Assembly: GCA_004431415.1 (NCBI GenBank)
Contig: QPMI01000165.1
Coordinates: forward strand, 62,001-126,000
DNA: 64,000 nt
DNA from: Cyanophora paradoxa
Lineage: Eukaryota; Glaucocystophyceae; Cyanophorales; Cyanophoraceae
Reading direction: 5' to 3'
Made by a program: the position numbers and the translations under genes. Positions 53,092 to 64,000 of this stretch are shown in pieces (the first letter of the stretch is position 1; every line of letters begins with the position of its first letter). The notes beneath the pieces are model-generated. The model was not told where the DNA came from. It did not search any database and saw nothing but the letters and a program-made list of their open reading frames with translations.

Positions 53092-56000
53092 CTACCCGTA
53101 CCCCTCGTCCTCGCCCGGGAGCCCCTCCTCCGGGCCGGCGTGGAGGCCGTGCCCGTGGGCGTGGCCGCCGTGGCTGCCGTGGCCCTCGTGCACGCCCGAG
53201 GGCCCCGCCGCCCCCGCCGCCCCGCGGCCCCCCCGCCGCGGCCGCCTCGTGCGCGTGCGCCGACGCCGGCGCCGGCAGCTGCAGCGCCCCGTGCGCGTGC
53301 ACGTGCGCGTGCGCGTGCGCGGGGATGTGCAGCTGCGCGTGGGGGCCCCTCCGCACCGCCTCCTCGTGAGCCAGCTGCTCGGCTGCGCGCGGGCGGGGCG
53401 GGTCAGCGGGGTCAGCCGCAGCGGCGCCCTGGCCGCGGGTCCCACTGACTGACCCGCGAGCTCCTCCGAAGCGATCGCGAGCCACTCCTCGAAGAGGCTA
53501 TCGTCCAGCGGCTCGTTCAGCGCCCGCAGGTTCCAGTAGCAGAAGACGACCTTCATGACCTGCGCGGGCGGATCGAATCTGAGCGGAGGCGCGGCGTGGA
53601 GGATCTGGTGGAGCTGAGGGCCCTCACCCGCTCGCTTGTGAGGTGGTTCCGAAGCTGGGGGTGCATGAAGGACCACAGGGCCCAGTTGCGCGAGCAGAGG
53701 GCAGAGGACATCGGGATCTGGGCGGCCGTCAGCGAAGAGAAGAAGAAGAAACGGGCCGGGGCGGATTCGAACCGACGAGATCTTGATCGCGAGGTCGCAG
53801 AGGGCGGCGACGGTCTGGGAGCGGGTGGCGGAGGTCCAGTTGCCGGTCGGGGGCAGGATGGACTCGTGGGCGGCGAGCTGGTTGCGCCAGAAGCCCCACC
53901 AGCGCGCCGGCGGCTCAAACCTGCGGAAGTCCTCCTCCAGGACGTCTGCGAGAAGATATTAATACTTTGGAGGCCCCCGAGGGAGAAGAGCGGGGGCGGG
54001 CGCGCTGTCTTCAGGGAAGATCCAGCTCTGGGCGCGCAGGTCCGAGTAGTCCAGCACCAGTTTGGTCGCCACGGCCCGCGGCACCTGAAGAGAGAGGGTG
54101 AGAAGAAGGTATGGAAGAAGAGCCCAGTCTGTAGACGTGAGCTCAAGCGGGAAGAAGATCGACATCGGCGCGCCTTGTACTCGTTGGCGAGGCGGGCGAT
54201 GACGGAGGCGCGGGCGGCCATGCAGGCCTTGGCGTCCGCGGCCAGGAACTCGTTCCAGACGCCCACGCGGTTGTCCAGGAACGCCGCCGCCACCTGCGGC
54301 CGGGCCGTCAAAGATCGGAATGTTCGATATGGAATGTGAGCGGAGCGGGGCGGACCATGACTTCGTCGGAGAAGTTCTCGTTCCAGCGCTTCGTCCACAG
54401 GCGCTCGAACATGCCGAAGAAGAGCACGTAGTCGCGGCTCAGGCTGAGCGGGTTGTCGTTCTTGTCGCAGTCGGGCGAGAGCCAGTTGAGGCCGTTCTTC
54501 GGGTCCGCCTGCTGGTCCTTCAGCGTCTGCAGGTCGGCCCGCGCCGCGTCATAGAGCTCCAGGATTTTCTGCGAAGGGCGCGAAGGTGAGCAAGGACCCG
54601 GAGGAGCGGAGTTGAAGGAGGGGCGGGCGCCTTCTTGAGCTTCATGTACTCGAGCCAGGCGGAGGAGATGGGGAGGCCGGTGCCGCAGGCCGCGTCGGCC
54701 TCGAAGGCGGCGACGGCGTCCCGCAGCCACTCCAGCGACTTCTCCACCACGGTCAGCCTGCACACGCGCGCAGAAACCAACTCAGCCGCCGGCGATCGGG
54801 CATCGATGGATCGCATCGCATCGCATCGCGTCGCACCGCTCCCAGAAGCCGTCCTCGCGGATGAGGGACAGGTAGTTCCTGTACGTGTACGGCTCGTCCG
54901 TGTTGTCCTCCACGCCCCCGACGTACCGCTTCGGGTCGCCGGCGCGGGCCGGGGCGCGCCGCGGCGGGAGGCCGCCGTCCAAGAGCAGCTGGGGCTCCGC
55001 GTCGGCCCCCTCCTCCCCCACCTCGCACTCCTCCGCCGGGCCCCTCGCGCGCTCCACCGCGAGCTCCCTGCGCGCCTGCAGCGACGACGACGACGACGCG
55101 GAATCAGAACAGGACGTCGCGCGGCGTCCACTGCGTGGCGGACCGCCTCGCTCTGGTTGACGAGGGTCCGGAGCGCCTCCTTGTTCGCCATGAACGAGTG
55201 CACGAGGCCGTGGTAGGAGTGCCAGCGGGACGGCACGCTCTTCTGGAACTGCGCGCGAGCGACGGCCGCGGGCTCGATTGAGCTCGAGATGGAGCGAGCA
55301 GCGCGACACGACAGACAGAAGGCACCTCGGGGGGCCGCGGCTCGCACTGCAGGCGGATGGCGCGCAGGGCGGGCAGCATGTGCTTGGAGGCCTCGACCGC
55401 CTCGACGACCGCCGTCACGTCCGCGAGCATCTGGCGGGGCTCCAGACGTGAGCCCTCACCCCCGAGCCCCGCCGAGACGAGACGAAGCGAGGTGCGCACG
55501 GCGGCGACCCAGCGGATGGAGCAGACGTTGCCGGCGAGGAGGTTCATGCACTGCGCGGCGGAGCCGAGCACGAGGACGTGCGGAAAGTCCTCCCTGAGGA
55601 GCTCGCGGAAGCCCGCCAGGCTGGCGGCGTTGTCCGCCATCAGGTTCACCGCCGCGAACTTGTCCAGGAACTGCTGCTCCAGCTCCGGGCCCCGCAGCCT
55701 CAGCATCGCCCTCAGGTCCGTCACGATCTGCCCCCGCGCCCGCCCGCCCGCGCGCGCGCCGGGTTCATCGCGTGCCTGGCCGCAAGTTGGGGGCCGTGCA
55801 CGCACCTCAGTGAACTGTCTGTGGAGGAAAGGGGCAGTGGCCGCCTCGCCCCTGTTGTCGATCCCTGCGAAAGCGGGATATTGATATTAACGGAGAAATC
55901 GGCGCCGGCGCCCCCGGCTCGACCCCAGCCTCGCCGTGAACAGCGCGAACCGGCCAGAAAGAAGGTCCCGCGGTCGGTCTCCAGGTTGTAGCTGGTGACG

Positions 56001-56972
56001 GCGTCCGCCCCGGGGCCGCCGGTGCTCCAGTCGTACGCGTCGACCGAGACGGCCACCGCGGACGAGGCGAGGAGGGCCTCCACCATGCGCCTCACGGTGC
56101 GCTCGTACCTGCCGGCCGCGGCCGCGCGCGCGCGTTCAGAGGGGGCGCGGGGGGGTGCGGCGGCGGGCGCACAGGGTGTTCAGGTGCGTGGTGCCGAGGG
56201 CCGTGCGCCCCGGCGGCTCGTACTCGACCTTGCAGGCGCGGATGGCCTCGACCATGTCGCGGAAGAGCTTGCTGTCGACCTTGGCGAGGGGGATGCCCTC
56301 CCCAACGAAGAACTCCGCGATCTTCCACGTCGCCCAGTCCTCCGCGCTCACCGCGTCCCGCTCCTTGCAGCTGTGCGTGAACGACGCGATGGACGCCTGC
56401 AGCTGCCTCGACGCCAGTGCGCGCGCCGAAAACGCCTGGCTGCCCCCCGCGACGGGGCTGGCTATGGCGATGTGCATGGCACGCGCACGGGCGGCCGCGG
56501 CCGCAGTGACGGAGCTGCGAGCCCGCGGCCGGGCGCCGGCGCCGCGGCCGGCCGCGGCGCCATGCGCAGGGCCAGCTGCAGCGCTGGCTGGAGCGCTAGC
56601 TGCAGCTGCAGCGCCGGCGCCGTCCGCTTCCACATCCTCGCGGTCGTCCAGGTCTGAAGCGCGAGCTTTCCGCTTCCGCTGCTTGCCGGGCTTTGCTGCT
56701 GACTTCGGCTCCCTCGCGGCAAGCCTTCCCGTCGAGAACTCCTCCCGCACGTCGGCGGGAATCTCGCCGTCGCAGCGCTGACGATAGCCGGTTGTCCCCG
56801 CGCTTTCGCCGAGGATGTGCATTCGAGCATGCGTCAGGTTCCATCGGGCGAGCGGCATGCCCCAGCGATCGCAGAACTTGCACCACCACTTCCCACGCTG
56901 TTCGTCTTTCGGGAAGTACTCCTGGCCCGCCCGCGGCTTGTCATCGAAGACTGGCGCCGGCGCTTCTGCCAT
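53092..56972 (-). CDS. hAT-type transposase-derived protein (BED-like finger, DUF659-like core)
   Basis: Start at ATG 56,972 (MAEAPAPVFDDK; an in-frame ATG at 57,083 is possible). Exons in order: a BED-like zinc finger (KWWCKFCDRWGMPLARWNLT with later H-x-H), a basic linker, SKLFRDMVEAIRACKVEYEP (typical DUF659/hAT entry), VAVSVDAYDWSTGGPGADAV with the first catalytic-type Asp, FPHVLVLGSAAQCMNLLAGN (the CxxH-like hAT block, His not conserved), and the hAT dimerisation region WWGFWRNQL, SSALCSRNWALWSFMHPQLR, NHLTSERVRAL and FCYWNLRAL. Introns are short. The last exon is His-rich (HEGHGSHGGHAHGHGL). Introns, loss of the CxxH His and the added tail suggest a domesticated host gene rather than a mobile copy; no flanking terminal repeats were found. 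Confidence 0.7.
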
Positions 56973-57083
56973 TGCCGATATCGATTCGCTCCAGGCGCTG
57001 CCGAAACCACGTCGAGGCGACCTTGGGTCAGGCTTGAGAAGCCCGGCCGCTGCTGCCGAAACTTCGCCCGCAGCTGCTCCCAA

Positions 57084-57836
57084 CAGCTCTCTGCTGAAGG
57101 CCGAGGATCAAGGTCCCTTTCGCCGAAATTTCGCAAGTTGACCTGGGTACAGAAGTTAAAAAGTCTAAGTCTGTACCCCGTTTGCAAAGCTGCCAATTGC
57201 CGGCGAACTCGGCCATGAATGATGAAAACTTACAAGCTTGCAAGAAGCGCGCGCGCGAGCTCCGAGTAAGGTCAACGTTACCGGTAGTGGTCCGGTACCC
57301 GCCGGGATCAAAGTTGTTGGGGCCGGCGCGCGGGCCTTCCGAAGTTCGCCCCGCGCCATCATGATCATGATCGATGAGCATGCGCATCAGCAGCAGCTAG
57401 GTGTCTAGGCTATAGCATACCGATACCACTGCCTACCAGCTAGCAAGGCTCATCTGCTGCGTAGCTAACGAGCCCCACTGCGGCAGCTCAGCCGCTCCTT
57501 CGAAGCGCGCAGCGGCGCGCGGCAGCACGGCGCAATCGCAGCGGTTCAAGGGCTGGAGCTCGAGGAGCACAGAGGCGGCAGCAGCGAAGCGCAGCTAACC
57601 ATGGCTGAGCCGAGAGCCTAAGGGGAGACCACCAGCGCGGAGCCAGGGTCTAGCGAGACCTGCGCGAGGGCGCGGGGGGCGCACTGCCGCGCCAAAAGCA
57701 CCGGGACCTGCACCCGGACTGTACGGGCGCGCGATGCCCAGCCACGCGCATGGCGGGAGGAGGCCGGCGACTGCGCGGCGCTCCGGTGCGCACGCGGGCG
57801 CGGCCCGACCCGCGGCCGAGCGGCTGAGGCGGGCGC
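57084..57836. other. Intergenic/5' region between divergent genes
   Basis: No gene firmly supported. Probably carries the promoters of the hAT-derived gene (minus) and the TmcB-like gene (plus). Contains ctatagcatacc and a tgatcatgatcgatgagcat palindromic cluster near 57,365. The first exon of the TmcB-like gene may begin inside it. Confidence 0.4.
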
Positions 57837-60800
57837 GTGCGCGCGGGGCGGGCAGACGCGGACGAGGCGACGAGCGGGCGGGGCAGCTCGGCGCACAGGA
57901 CGGACGACCTGGCGATCCCCTCCTCGGGCTCTCCGAGGCGGCCCGGGCCGCCCAGGCGCGCCCCGCCCCGCCCGCCCCGCCCGCCCCGCCCGGCTCCCGC
58001 CCGGGCCCTGGGCGCGCGCGCGCTGACCGCCGCCCCCCGCAGGAGGTCATCTTCGGCGTCTTCGCCGTCATGCGCGCCCGCCGCGCGCCCCCAGCCTTCA
58101 GGCTTCCTCTTCTTCTCATGCCTCCTCCCTCGCAGGTCGAAGGAGTCGACGAAGAAGCTGCGGTGGGCGGTCGTCGAGTTCGTCGTCGTCAACTTCCAGT
58201 TCCTCGTCTTCCCCTTCAAGGCGCGCCCGGCCCCCGCTCCCCTCGCCCGCCGCCCGCCCGCCCGCGGCCCGCCCGCTTCCTCGGCTTGGCGCGCGCCTAG
58301 GCGCGGCCCGCGGCCACTTGGCTGACGCCGCCTCGCCCGGCGCTGAGCTGACATGCGGGGCCGGAGCAGCTCTTCACGTGGCCGGGGATGGACCTGGCGG
58401 GCGAGTTCCGGCGCCTCCTGCAGATCTTCGTACCCCTCCGCCCCGCCGCCCTCGACTTCCGCTTCGTCCGCCCCGCCCGCCCGCCCCGCCCCGCCCGCCT
58501 GTACCCCCCTCCACCGCGCCCGCCCCCTGACCCCCGCCCAGTACCTCGCTCTCTTCTGGGGCGCATTCTCCCTCGTCGGGTGCGTACCCCCTTCCCGCCC
58601 GCTCTGCTTTGCTTCCCGTACCCGCGTCCTCGCTCACCGTCCCCGTCGCCCCCCGCCATGACCAGCATCTCCGTCGCCGCCGGTACCCATCCCCCGCCGC
58701 ACTTCGCGTACCCCGCCCCATTCCTGAGCCCCGTTTCTCAGCTCTGTACGTCGGGTGGGCCTTCGCGAATCAGGTGCGCCCGTACCCCAGCTCCGCCCCG
58801 CCCGGGGCTCGGGTTCGAATCCCGGCGCAGGCATTCCGCATCATGTGGCCGATGAAGTTCCTCCGATTCGTCGTGTCCAACTGCGTCGGCATCCTGTACA
58901 TGGTACCCCTTTCACCCCCCCCCCCCCCGAGGCACTGGAGCTGAAGCACGCTCGCCCGTACCCCCTCCCTCCCTCCCTGCCCGCAGCCCCTCGTTTCCGT
59001 CTTCTCGTCCACGTGCGCACGGTACCCTCTCATTGGACCTGCACCATGTTAATCTCTACCCCGCAGCTTCAACTGCCCCCTCCCCGGCTCCTCCAGCATG
59101 GCGTGCGTGCCTCCAACCCCGCTCTGCAACTCCCCCCCCCCTCGCCCTCGAATCCGCGTACCCCCAGGCACCTTTATTTCCCCGAGCGCCTCACGTGCTG
59201 GACGGGAGAACACATCACTCTCTTCATCGCCGGCCTCTGCGCCGCCGGTACCCCCGTCGGCCCCTTCCCCCCCCCCCTCTCTACTTGACCCTTCGGGTCT
59301 CTTTTTCTCCGCAGTCGTCTTCACTGCGTTTGCCCTCCTGGCCCAGGTGCGCGACCCTGCCCGCCCGGCTCAATCCTCCCGCCCGTAATCGAGCCCGCGC
59401 CCCCAGCTCCTCTTCTTCGAGCCCGACTTCTTCCGCCTCGGGCCGAATGGGGAGCGGGAGTACTTCTCCAGGTGCCCCCATACCCCTCCCCCTCCCCCCC
59501 CGCCCCGCCCCCGCTCACCGGTACCCCCCCCCCCACCTCCCTGCAGGCCGAACGCGCGGGTGGACGCGCTGTTCTTCCTGAACAACGTCGCCCTCTCCGT
59601 CCTCGTCAACCTCGACGCCCTCCCCAGGTACCCCCGCCCCGGGGACGTCCACGGGCTATATTTAGCCAGGGAACATCCACGGGCTCGCCCGGCGCCGCCG
59701 CACCCTGCCGGGATCTCTCGACGCTGTACCCCCCTTGACGCCGCGCGTGTACCCCCCTTCCCGGCAGGGATCTGGTGGCGCTGGTCTTCCTCGCCTGCGG
59801 GGCCCTCCTCCTCTGGCTCCTCCTCGCCTTCTACCCGTCCGCCCCTCCCCCCCCGTACCCCCCCTCCCTCCCGCCCCGCTGCTTGCAGCGAGCGCCGCGC
59901 GCCGGGGCAGGTACCACCGCCTGGCCGTCAACATGAACCTGACCGGTGCGCACCGCCTTCCGGCGCGCCTCAGGGCGCCTGGCCGACGGCTTCGGTACCC
60001 CCCTCCCGCAGGCGTCGTGGCGGCCTTCGTGTACATGTCCTTCCTCTGCCTCCTCGACGCCCGGTGCGGCCCCCCCGCCCCCCTCCCCTCGTCCGCGGGC
60101 GAGGCGGCGGCTCGGCCCGCCCGCTCCGCTCCGGCGCCTCCGTCCGTCCGACCCTCGCCCGCCCGCCCGCGCGCGCAGCTCGGGGGAGCCGCTGCTGGGC
60201 CTCTCCATCGCCATGCTCGCCGGCTTCGTGCGCTCCCGCCTCGGACTCGGATAGATAGATGCCGATAAGAAGAAGAAGAAGCTTAAGCGGGCCACGGGGT
60301 CGGAGGGGCCTCTTCCCGGCCGGCCCGCCGGCCTCCCGGCCCTGCCTAGCCCAAACAGGCCGGGTTCTCGCGGTCGCTCACCCGGGGGCGCGCGCAGGTG
60401 CCGGCGTACGGGGCGGGGGCCCTGGCCAGCTGGGCCCGCTACCGCCTCAAGGTCCTCCACTCCACCTATCTCTTGCTCCTACCCCCTTGACCTCCGCGCA
60501 TCCTCCCCGCAGATGTGCACGGGGCGGGTGGAGGATATCTCGCGCCTCAAGCGCCCCGTCCACGTCGAGATCGCCACCCGCTTGTCCGCCCCGCCCCCCC
60601 CCCGCCCCGCCCCCGCCTGCCTCGGGGGCGAGGTCTGACGGGTACGCGGGGCAGCGTGTACACGGCGCCAGCGGGGGACCAGCGGAGCGTCGAGACCGCC
60701 GACGCCATGTTCCAGGTCCCCGCCCCGGCCCCTCCTCCGCCTAGTCGCCTGTCTAGAATCGGGGGCGCGGCCCCAGCCGCCCGCCGCCTCCCCCTCCCAA

Positions 60801-63800
60801 ACCCCCGGCCCTCACGCCCCTCGGCGCCCCCATCAGCTTGGCCTGGAGAAGTTCCCGGGCTCGGCCGGCCTCCTCGTCTCCTACGCCACCTTCTGCTTCG
60901 CCCTCAAGGGCTCCTCCGTCCTCGGCGCGGCCTCTCCCACTCTTCCTCTTCTTCTTTCGAGGGGCTCACGGAGGGGGCTCCCCTGGGGCTTCCAGGGTTC
61001 GAGAAGCTGCGGCAGGCGGCGAAGATGGCCCCCGGCTTCGACCTCCGCTTCACCATCTACAAGTCCGCCCCCGCCCGAGACTCGCAGGGGACAGGCAGAG
61101 GCCATCTAAAGGTCGGGCCCTGACGGCGCGCGCGCCCCCGCGCCGCAGGCGGGAGCTGGAGCGGCAGCAGGCGGCGAACGCGGTCGACCTCGGCGACGCC
61201 GCCAAGGACCTCGTCCGCCCCGCCCCGCGCCCGGGCCCGGGCCCGGGCCCGCCCGCGCCCCGCCTAGAGAACTAGCTAGCTGGACATTGGGCCTGGGCCC
61301 GGCCCCGCCTAGATTGGAGCTAGAGATCCAGGCCGACGACACGCGGCCGACGCCGGCGTCGAGCCACCTCGCGCCTCCGCCCCCGCCTCCGCCCCCGCCG
61401 GCCTCACGCCCCCGCCTCCGCCAGATCGCGCACATCGAGTTCGTGTCGAACTCGGGGACGGCGCGGAAGGCGCACCGGTCGGCGGCGCGCGCTCTGCGCG
61501 ACTTCTGGTGCACCCTCGCCGCCGACGAGATCGGTCCGCCCCGCCCGCCCCTCCCGTCCCTCCCGCCCTAGGCATCCCGCCCTTTCGGCCCCCTGCACGT
61601 CCACTGGGACATCCTAGCGGCACCCGCCCCCTCCCGCCCCCGCCCCTCCCGCCCGCCCCGGACGCGCCGCCCTTTCGGCCCCTGCACGTCCACTGGGACA
61701 TCCTAGCAGCACCCGCCCCCTCCCGCCCCCGCCCCTCCCGCCCGCCCCCGACGCGCCGCCCTTTCGGCCCCTGCACGTCCACTGGGACATCCTAGCAGCA
61801 CCCGCCCCCTCCCGCCCCCGCCCTCCCGCCCGCCCCCGGACGCGCCGCCCTTTCGGCCCCTGCACGTCCACTGGGACATCCTAGCAGCACCCGCCCCCCT
61901 CCCGCCCCTCCCGCTTCCCGCCCCCGGCGCGCCGCCCTCCGCCCTCCTCGCCTGAGCTCGCGCCCCGCCCCCCCCCCCCCCCCCCCCCAGACGTGCGGCA
62001 GCTGGAGGCGACGCTGGCGCGCATCGACTCGGCCGAGCGCCGCGCCCGCCTCCACTACGGCGCCCTCCTCTCCCGGTCCGCCCCGCCCGCCCCGTTCCGC
62101 CCCGCCAGCTCCTAGATCTGGACTCGATTGGCTCTAGACCTGACCTGACCTCCGCTCGCTGCTCTTTCCGTCGCTCACGCTGCCCTCCGGCGCGGCCTCA
62201 GCTACCCCCGCGTGCCCCGCATCCTGCGGGCCTACGCGCGCTTCCAGGCGGTTCGCTTCACCCCCACCCCCACCCCCCACCCACCCCCGCCCCTTGCTAC
62301 CTGTACCCCCTTCCTAACGCCGGTACCCCCAGGAGGTGCTGAACGACGAGGCGACCGCCCAGAAGCTCTTCGAGCAGGCCGACGAGTGCGAGGCACGTAC
62401 CCCCCCTCCCCCCGAAATCCCCCCCCCCCAATAAAGCCCTCCGCAGTTGTTGCTGCTTCTAAAGCCCTAACTAGCATAGAATAACAACAACAACATAGAC
62501 TTCTCTAACACAAGATCCTCTTCCGCGCAGGACGAGCGGGAGCGGAAGGCGCACTACTTCGCGGGGGCCGTCCCGGACCCCCTCGCCGGCCTCCCCGTCC
62601 CCGCCTACACCGCCCGCGCCGGCGCCGCCGGCGCCGTGGGGCCCGACGGGCAGCTGGAGCTCACGTGGAGCATGTTCGGCGTGCCGGGCGCCCCCGCCGA
62701 CCCCGCCGTGCGGCCGCCCTCCACATCCGCTTCATATATCAGATAGATAGCTAAGCCAAGGGTCTTGCCCGTGGGGCAGGACTCGGCGTCGGGGGCGGCG
62801 CGGACGTTCCGGGCGGCGGCCGCCTCCGTGGCCGCCGTCACGAACTTCATCTCCCGCGGCATCCGCCGGTGCGCTCGCCCGCCCTCCCGCCCGCCCGCCC
62901 GTGCCCGGCCTCTCGAGGCTACGGTCTATCTACGAGAGGGACCGGAGAGGGCCCTGCGGACTGCTCGGCCGGCGCCCGTCTTCCCGCTGATCGAAACCGA
63001 CCGCCCGGACGCGCGCGCGCGCGCAGGGCGGTGGCGCCGGGGGGCGCGGGCGCGGGCTCCAGGTACGAGGAGGCGGGGCGGACGTCGCGCAACAGCTCCA
63101 TCGGCGACGTCGAGCTCGCCGCCCGGTGCGCCCCCCACCCCCTCCAGTCCCTGCGTGGGCATGAGCATGGGCGGGGACCTTTAGTTTCGAGCATTAGCAA
63201 CGCCGCTCGCGCCCTCCCCGCTCCCTCTCGCGATCGGCCCCATCTCTTCTCGCCCTCTTTGAGAGCCGCGCTGCTCTCGCGTCACCGCCTTGACGTTCGG
63301 GGCCCGGCAGGGGCCCGGGGGCCGATCGCGACCGGGGGGACGAGGCGGCCGCCCGCCTCGCCGCCACCATCCAGCGCCTCCAGGTCAGGGTACTCCATTT
63401 GATAAGCTTAGGGATTTGATCTGACTCGCGCGCGAGCAGGCGGGCCCCATACCCGGGGCGGCGCCGCCGCCGGGGCCGTCGGTGTCGAAGCGGAGGGCCG
63501 GCGGCGCCTCCTCGCTCCGCGTCTCCCTCAGCGAGCCTTCGGCCTCCGTCCACGCCCTCTCCCCCGCCGGCCCCCACGGCTCGGCCCCGACAGCCGCGGC
63601 CCGGGCCGAGGCGGAGGCGGAGGTGGTGGACCTGGAGGCGGCAGAGGCGCCCCGGGCGCCCCGGCCCCCGTCCCGCCAGGCCTGGGGCTGGGCCCTCGAG
63701 GTACCCCCCTTCGAAGGGCCCAAAGCCGACGCCGGCGCCGGCGCTTCGGCGGGCGCTGTTCGGCCCTTCTCCGACGACGGCGACGGCGACGGCGACGAGG

Positions 63801-64000
63801 GCGCGGGGGTACCCGCCCCTTCTTCCCCGAAGCGGCCGGAGGGCCCGCGGCGCCCGTCCCTCGTCCTCCCCGCCCCGGACGCGGAGCTACAGCTCTCCGA
63901 CGAGGAGCAGGAGGAGGGGGACGAGGAGGGGGAAGACGAGAAGAAAGGAAAGAAGGGGGAGGACGAGGGGGGGGGGGGGAGGAAGAGGCCCACGTGCTCA
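57837..64000 (+). CDS. TmcB-like multi-pass membrane protein (3' end beyond window)
   Basis: Many short exons. The N-terminal part holds membrane helices: EVIFGVFAVM, LRWAVVEFVVVNFQFLVFPF, YLALFWGAFSLVG, FRIMWPMKFLRFVVSNCVGI, DLVALVFLACGALLLWLLLA, and VVAAFVYMSFLCLLDAR. A soluble TPR-like region follows: SRLKRPVHVEIATR, AMFQLGLEKFPGSAGLLVSY with ATFCFALKG, MAPGFDLRFTIYK, RELERQQAANAVDLGD, KAHRSAARALRDFWCTLAAD, YPRVPRILRAYARFQ, EVLNDEATAQKLFEQADECE. That order matches the TmcB/tiny-macrocyst-type proteins of protists, which combine membrane segments, TPR-like repeats and often PAS or cyclase domains. The remaining part visible is acidic and low complexity. The exact start is unclear, and the C-terminal domains that would reveal signalling function lie outside the window. 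Confidence 0.68.
61580..61890. repeat. Intronic minisatellite, four ~89-bp units
   Basis: cctttcggcccctgcacgtc recurs at about 61,581, 61,671, 61,760 and 61,849 (periods 90, 89, 89). It lies in the intron between the exons reading WCTLAADEI and VRQLEATLARID of the TmcB-like gene. Units are C-rich on the plus strand. Confidence 0.92.

Noticed and set aside
53750-53785. Reverse-strand tRNA T-arm-like word (ggattcgaacc)
   Set aside because: No other tRNA arms fit; it lies within an intron of the hAT-derived gene.
58790-58850. tRNA-like T-arm (gggttcgaatcccgg)
   Set aside because: No acceptor, D or anticodon arm can be built around it. It lies in a short intron just before the exon reading FRIMWPMKF of the TmcB-like gene.

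Overview
The window joins two kinds of DNA. Bases 1 to about 21,660 are AT-rich, densely packed, mostly intron-free viral DNA. The rest is very GC-rich nuclear DNA of a eukaryote whose genes are cut by many short C-rich introns. Several of these introns only keep frame if the donor is GC (GC-AG introns). This, the high GC and the gene content suggest a unicellular alga or related protist. A haptophyte is my best guess and a dinoflagellate or stramenopile alga is possible; no marker gene settles it.

Region 1 (1-21,660) is the right-hand part of an integrated Polinton/Maverick-type virus; its left end lies outside the window. It encodes a double jelly-roll major capsid protein, two related minor-capsid (penton-like) proteins, an A32/FtsK-HerA packaging ATPase, an AEP primase fused to an SF3 helicase, a GIY-YIG nuclease, a long B-family polymerase of Maverick type and a retroviral-type DDE integrase. 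RVE integrase + PolB + SF3 helicase + GIY-YIG recalls the gene set of Mavirus, but I see no separate capsid protease. The left part holds a surface or entry module: a phage-tail-fibre-like protein ending in an H-type-lectin-like domain, a fibre ending in a C1q-like domain, and a patatin-like phospholipase fused to a discoidin (F5/8C)-like domain. Three genes carry single-base losses in short G or C runs, so the element may be intact but miscalled, or just starting to decay. The right end (20,078-21,660) is non-coding and rich in repeats, hairpins and a 29-bp-arm palindrome exactly where the base composition changes.

Region 2 (21,660-64,000) holds host genes: a PPR-like protein with a His-rich tail (+), a probably plastid CPBP/CAAX-type membrane protease (-), an ABCC-type transporter (+), a CBM20 starch-binding protein (+), an unrecognised conserved gene (-), a secreted/single-pass protein with Kre9/KNH-like domains (-), a GPKOW/MOS2 splicing factor (+), a hAT-type transposase-derived gene (-) and a TmcB-like multi-pass membrane protein that runs off the right edge (+).

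The 3' half of the ABCC gene, with a poly(A)-tailed retroelement-like segment behind it, is duplicated in tandem (about 5.5 kb: 30,551-36,020 and 36,107-41,851). The second copy is a 5'-truncated transporter whose NBD2 frame is cleaner than that of the first copy. A 151-bp unit at the end of the block is present once in copy 1 and three times in copy 2. Exon boundaries given for host genes are read by eye and approximate.
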